Shown here: piece by piece, positions 62,691-64,000 of the stretch
How positions within the stretch are numbered: position 1 is the first letter of the stretch
Layout of the letters: each line of letters starts with the position of its first letter
Source: Clostridium amylolyticum
GTDB taxonomy: Bacteria > Bacillota > Clostridia > Clostridiales > Clostridiaceae
DNA length: 64,000 nucleotides
Assembly (NCBI RefSeq): GCF_900142075.1
Contig: NZ_FQZO01000001.1
Coordinates: 186,001-250,000 of the forward strand
Reading direction: 5' to 3'
Translations under genes and position numbers: made by a program
The notes under the pieces: model-generated
Seen by the model: the letters and a program-made list of their open reading frames with translations, nothing else
Databases searched by the model: none
What the model was told of the DNA's origin: nothing

Positions 62691-64000
62691 ATGAGCTTTA
62701 TGTTTAAACCATTAGCCTATGATGATTTATCTGCAATCAACAAACCTTTATTATCATCTTTTGTTAGGTCAGCTATTGTAGTAGGGAATGAGAATGTAGC
62801 AGAGAAGATCATAGGAAGTTTAGGCCAATTCCAAAAACCTGTTGTCCTCGTAGATGGATATGTAGGAAGTAACTTCGTGAATTTTGTAGAACAATTGCAA
62901 AAGCAAATATCAGGTAAAAGCAGTAAAGGCTTTGACATGAAGGATGTATACCTGAGTGAAGAGAAAATTAATGAACTTACAAAGTCAAATTTACCACTGA
63001 ATTATGATGATGATCCGGTGTTGTTATTTGGTAGCTTGTTTGATGGAAAGCTTGAGGATTTTATAGATTATGAAAAATTAAAAACCATGGTTCGTGCAAT
63101 AATGGATTTTGATGGGGTAAGTATTGTCTATGGACATGGAGCGACTCTTGAGCCGTTGCTAGAAATTGCAGCCAAGGTGGTATATATTGATATTTCCCCT
63201 AAAAGCTCTGCTATAAGAGCTCGTGAGGGGAAATTTAAGAATATAGGCGATAATGAGACAAGACCATTTAATGCTCTTATGCGTCGTAACTATTTTGTTG
63301 ATTTTGAAATTGTAATTCATCAAAGAAAAAAGCTTATAGATAAAAATTTCATTGACTTTTATATTGATGGAAATTGGGATGATGAATACAAGCTGTTGCC
63401 ATTTGGAGCCTTGAAGGAGCTGCTTGGCACACTGGTGAAATATCCGTTTAGAAGTAAACCAGTCTATCTGGAAGGTATATGGGGTGGTGAATACATCAGA
63501 AAAGTAAGGAATATTCCTATGGATATTTCAAAAAACATAGCATGGATTTTTGAGTTCATTCCCATGGAAACCAGTATAGTTGTGGATGTGAATTCATATA
63601 AATTTGAATTGCCCTTTGCTACCTTCATGACCTTTGAGGGAAAATCTATCCTAGGTGAAAAAGCATATGAGAGCTTTGGAGGGTATTTCCCAATTCGTTT
63701 CAATTATGATGATACCTATCATAGTGATGGAAACATGTCCATACAGGTACATCCAAAGGGAGAGTTTACAAGGAAGCACTACAATGAAAAGGGCTCCCAG
63801 GATGAGGCTTACTATGTTATAGCTACAGGGCATAATGCTAAAACATATGTGGGATTTAGAAATGATGCTAACGTTGATGAGTTCATTGAGCTAGCGGAAA
63901 AATCCCAGAGTGATGGAAGTGACGTTAATTATAAAAAATATATAAATGGGGAAGCTTCCATACCAGGTAAGCAGTTCATGCTGCCAGCAGGTACTATTCA
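62691..64000 (+). CDS. Phosphomannose-isomerase-like protein, cut by the right edge
   Basis: An open frame from ATG 62691 (behind AAAGGAGAG) that runs to the edge, 436 codons so far. N-terminal half (about 1-240) resembles a P-loop-lacking kinase-like domain (AIVVGNENVAEKIIGSLGQF, PVVLVDGYVG); the second half is a cupin of type I mannose-6-phosphate isomerase: SIQVHPKGEF with the Zn ligands Gln and His, and QDEAYYVIATG with the Glu. Such long two-domain proteins occur in carbohydrate gene clusters. A leader hairpin (ATGGG/CCCAT, about 62646-62664) lies upstream. Sugar substrate unknown. Confidence 0.75.
   Translation, partial: MSFMFKPLAYDDLSAINKPLLSSFVRSAIVVGNENVAEKIIGSLGQFQKPVVLVDGYVGSNFVNFVEQLQKQISGKSSKGFDMKDVYLSEEKINELTKSNLPLNYDDDPVLLFGSLFDGKLEDFIDYEKLKTMVRAIMDFDGVSIVYGHGATLEPLLEIAAKVVYIDISPKSSAIRAREGKFKNIGDNETRPFNALMRRNYFVDFEIVIHQRKKLIDKNFIDFYIDGNWDDEYKLLPFGALKELLGTLVKYPFRSKPVYLEGIWGGEYIRKVRNIPMDISKNIAWIFEFIPMETSIVVDVNSYKFELPFATFMTFEGKSILGEKAYESFGGYFPIRFNYDDTYHSDGNMSIQVHPKGEFTRKHYNEKGSQDEAYYVIATGHNAKTYVGFRNDANVDEFIELAEKSQSDGSDVNYKKYINGEASIPGKQFMLPAGTI

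Overview
The window is AT-rich, with dense genes, strong AGGAGG-type ribosome binding sites and short intergenic spaces. It looks like a chromosome segment of an anaerobic low-GC Firmicute, most likely Clostridium sensu lato. Supporting signs are the selD-selA-selB operon with a selenocysteine codon inside selD, an S-box (SAM-I) riboswitch, a PrdX/ProX-type tRNA-editing gene and the NifU-like/GGGtGRT gene pair. The species cannot be named from the sequence alone.

Layout. 1-5.7 kb: ComEA-like DNA-binding protein, then selenium incorporation genes (selD, selA, selB) and a DUF350 membrane protein. 5.8-11 kb: a LacI-type regulator facing a maltodextrin phosphorolysis operon (GH65 maltose phosphorylase plus short alpha-glucan phosphorylase); the same 14-bp operator lies in front of both units. 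11.3-12.4 kb: a zinc-ribbon protein and a TauE/SafE exporter separated by a perfect 27-bp inverted repeat. 12.6-15.4 kb: S-box leader and metNIQ methionine importer. 15.5-21.4 kb: RDD-like membrane protein, RlmD-type 23S rRNA methyltransferase, a secreted cysteine-peptidase-like protein, a two-component system and a RemA-like protein. 21.8-26.9 kb: an operon for the lower mevalonate pathway (mvaK1, mvaD, mvaK2) with a small membrane protein and a TctA-like transporter inserted between mvaD and mvaK2. The upper pathway genes are not in the window, which suggests uptake of mevalonate or a related acid. 27-29 kb: Cu/Zn superoxide dismutase and an ArsR-type regulator with its own palindromic operators.

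29-32.5 kb is a decayed stretch with relics of a DUF1801 gene, a Tn3-family transposase and an IS66 accessory gene. Between them is an intact ECF sigma/anti-sigma pair. A promoter with the same two boxes and the same spacing lies in front of the sigma gene and in front of a MacB-type export operon (32.6-35.4 kb), so the sigma factor probably controls itself and the exporter. 35.6-38 kb: MarR/DUF2798 pair, two DUF1801 genes and a TetR regulator. 38.3-40.1 kb: oleate hydratase. 40.2-45.5 kb: a tightly packed three-gene MoxR AAA ATPase, beta-propeller and VWA operon, a ternary system whose physiological role is unknown. 45.8-48.7 kb: AHSA1 and VOC proteins, then the NifU-like/GGGtGRT pair.

48.8-52 kb is again a graveyard: tyrosine recombinase tail, Imm70-like immunity gene with an in-frame stop, IS110 transposase tail, and a methyltransferase gene broken by a one-base slip in an A run. 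52-59.7 kb holds accessory genes: AraC/GyrI/ABC-2 export operon, a Nudix-MazG fusion, another GyrI-like protein, and a second ABC-2 exporter followed by an AAA ATPase. The window closes with an unknown 167-residue protein, a GH39-like glycosidase on the minus strand and, divergent to it, a phosphomannose-isomerase-like gene that runs off the right edge. No rRNA, tRNA (including selC), CRISPR array or origin was seen.
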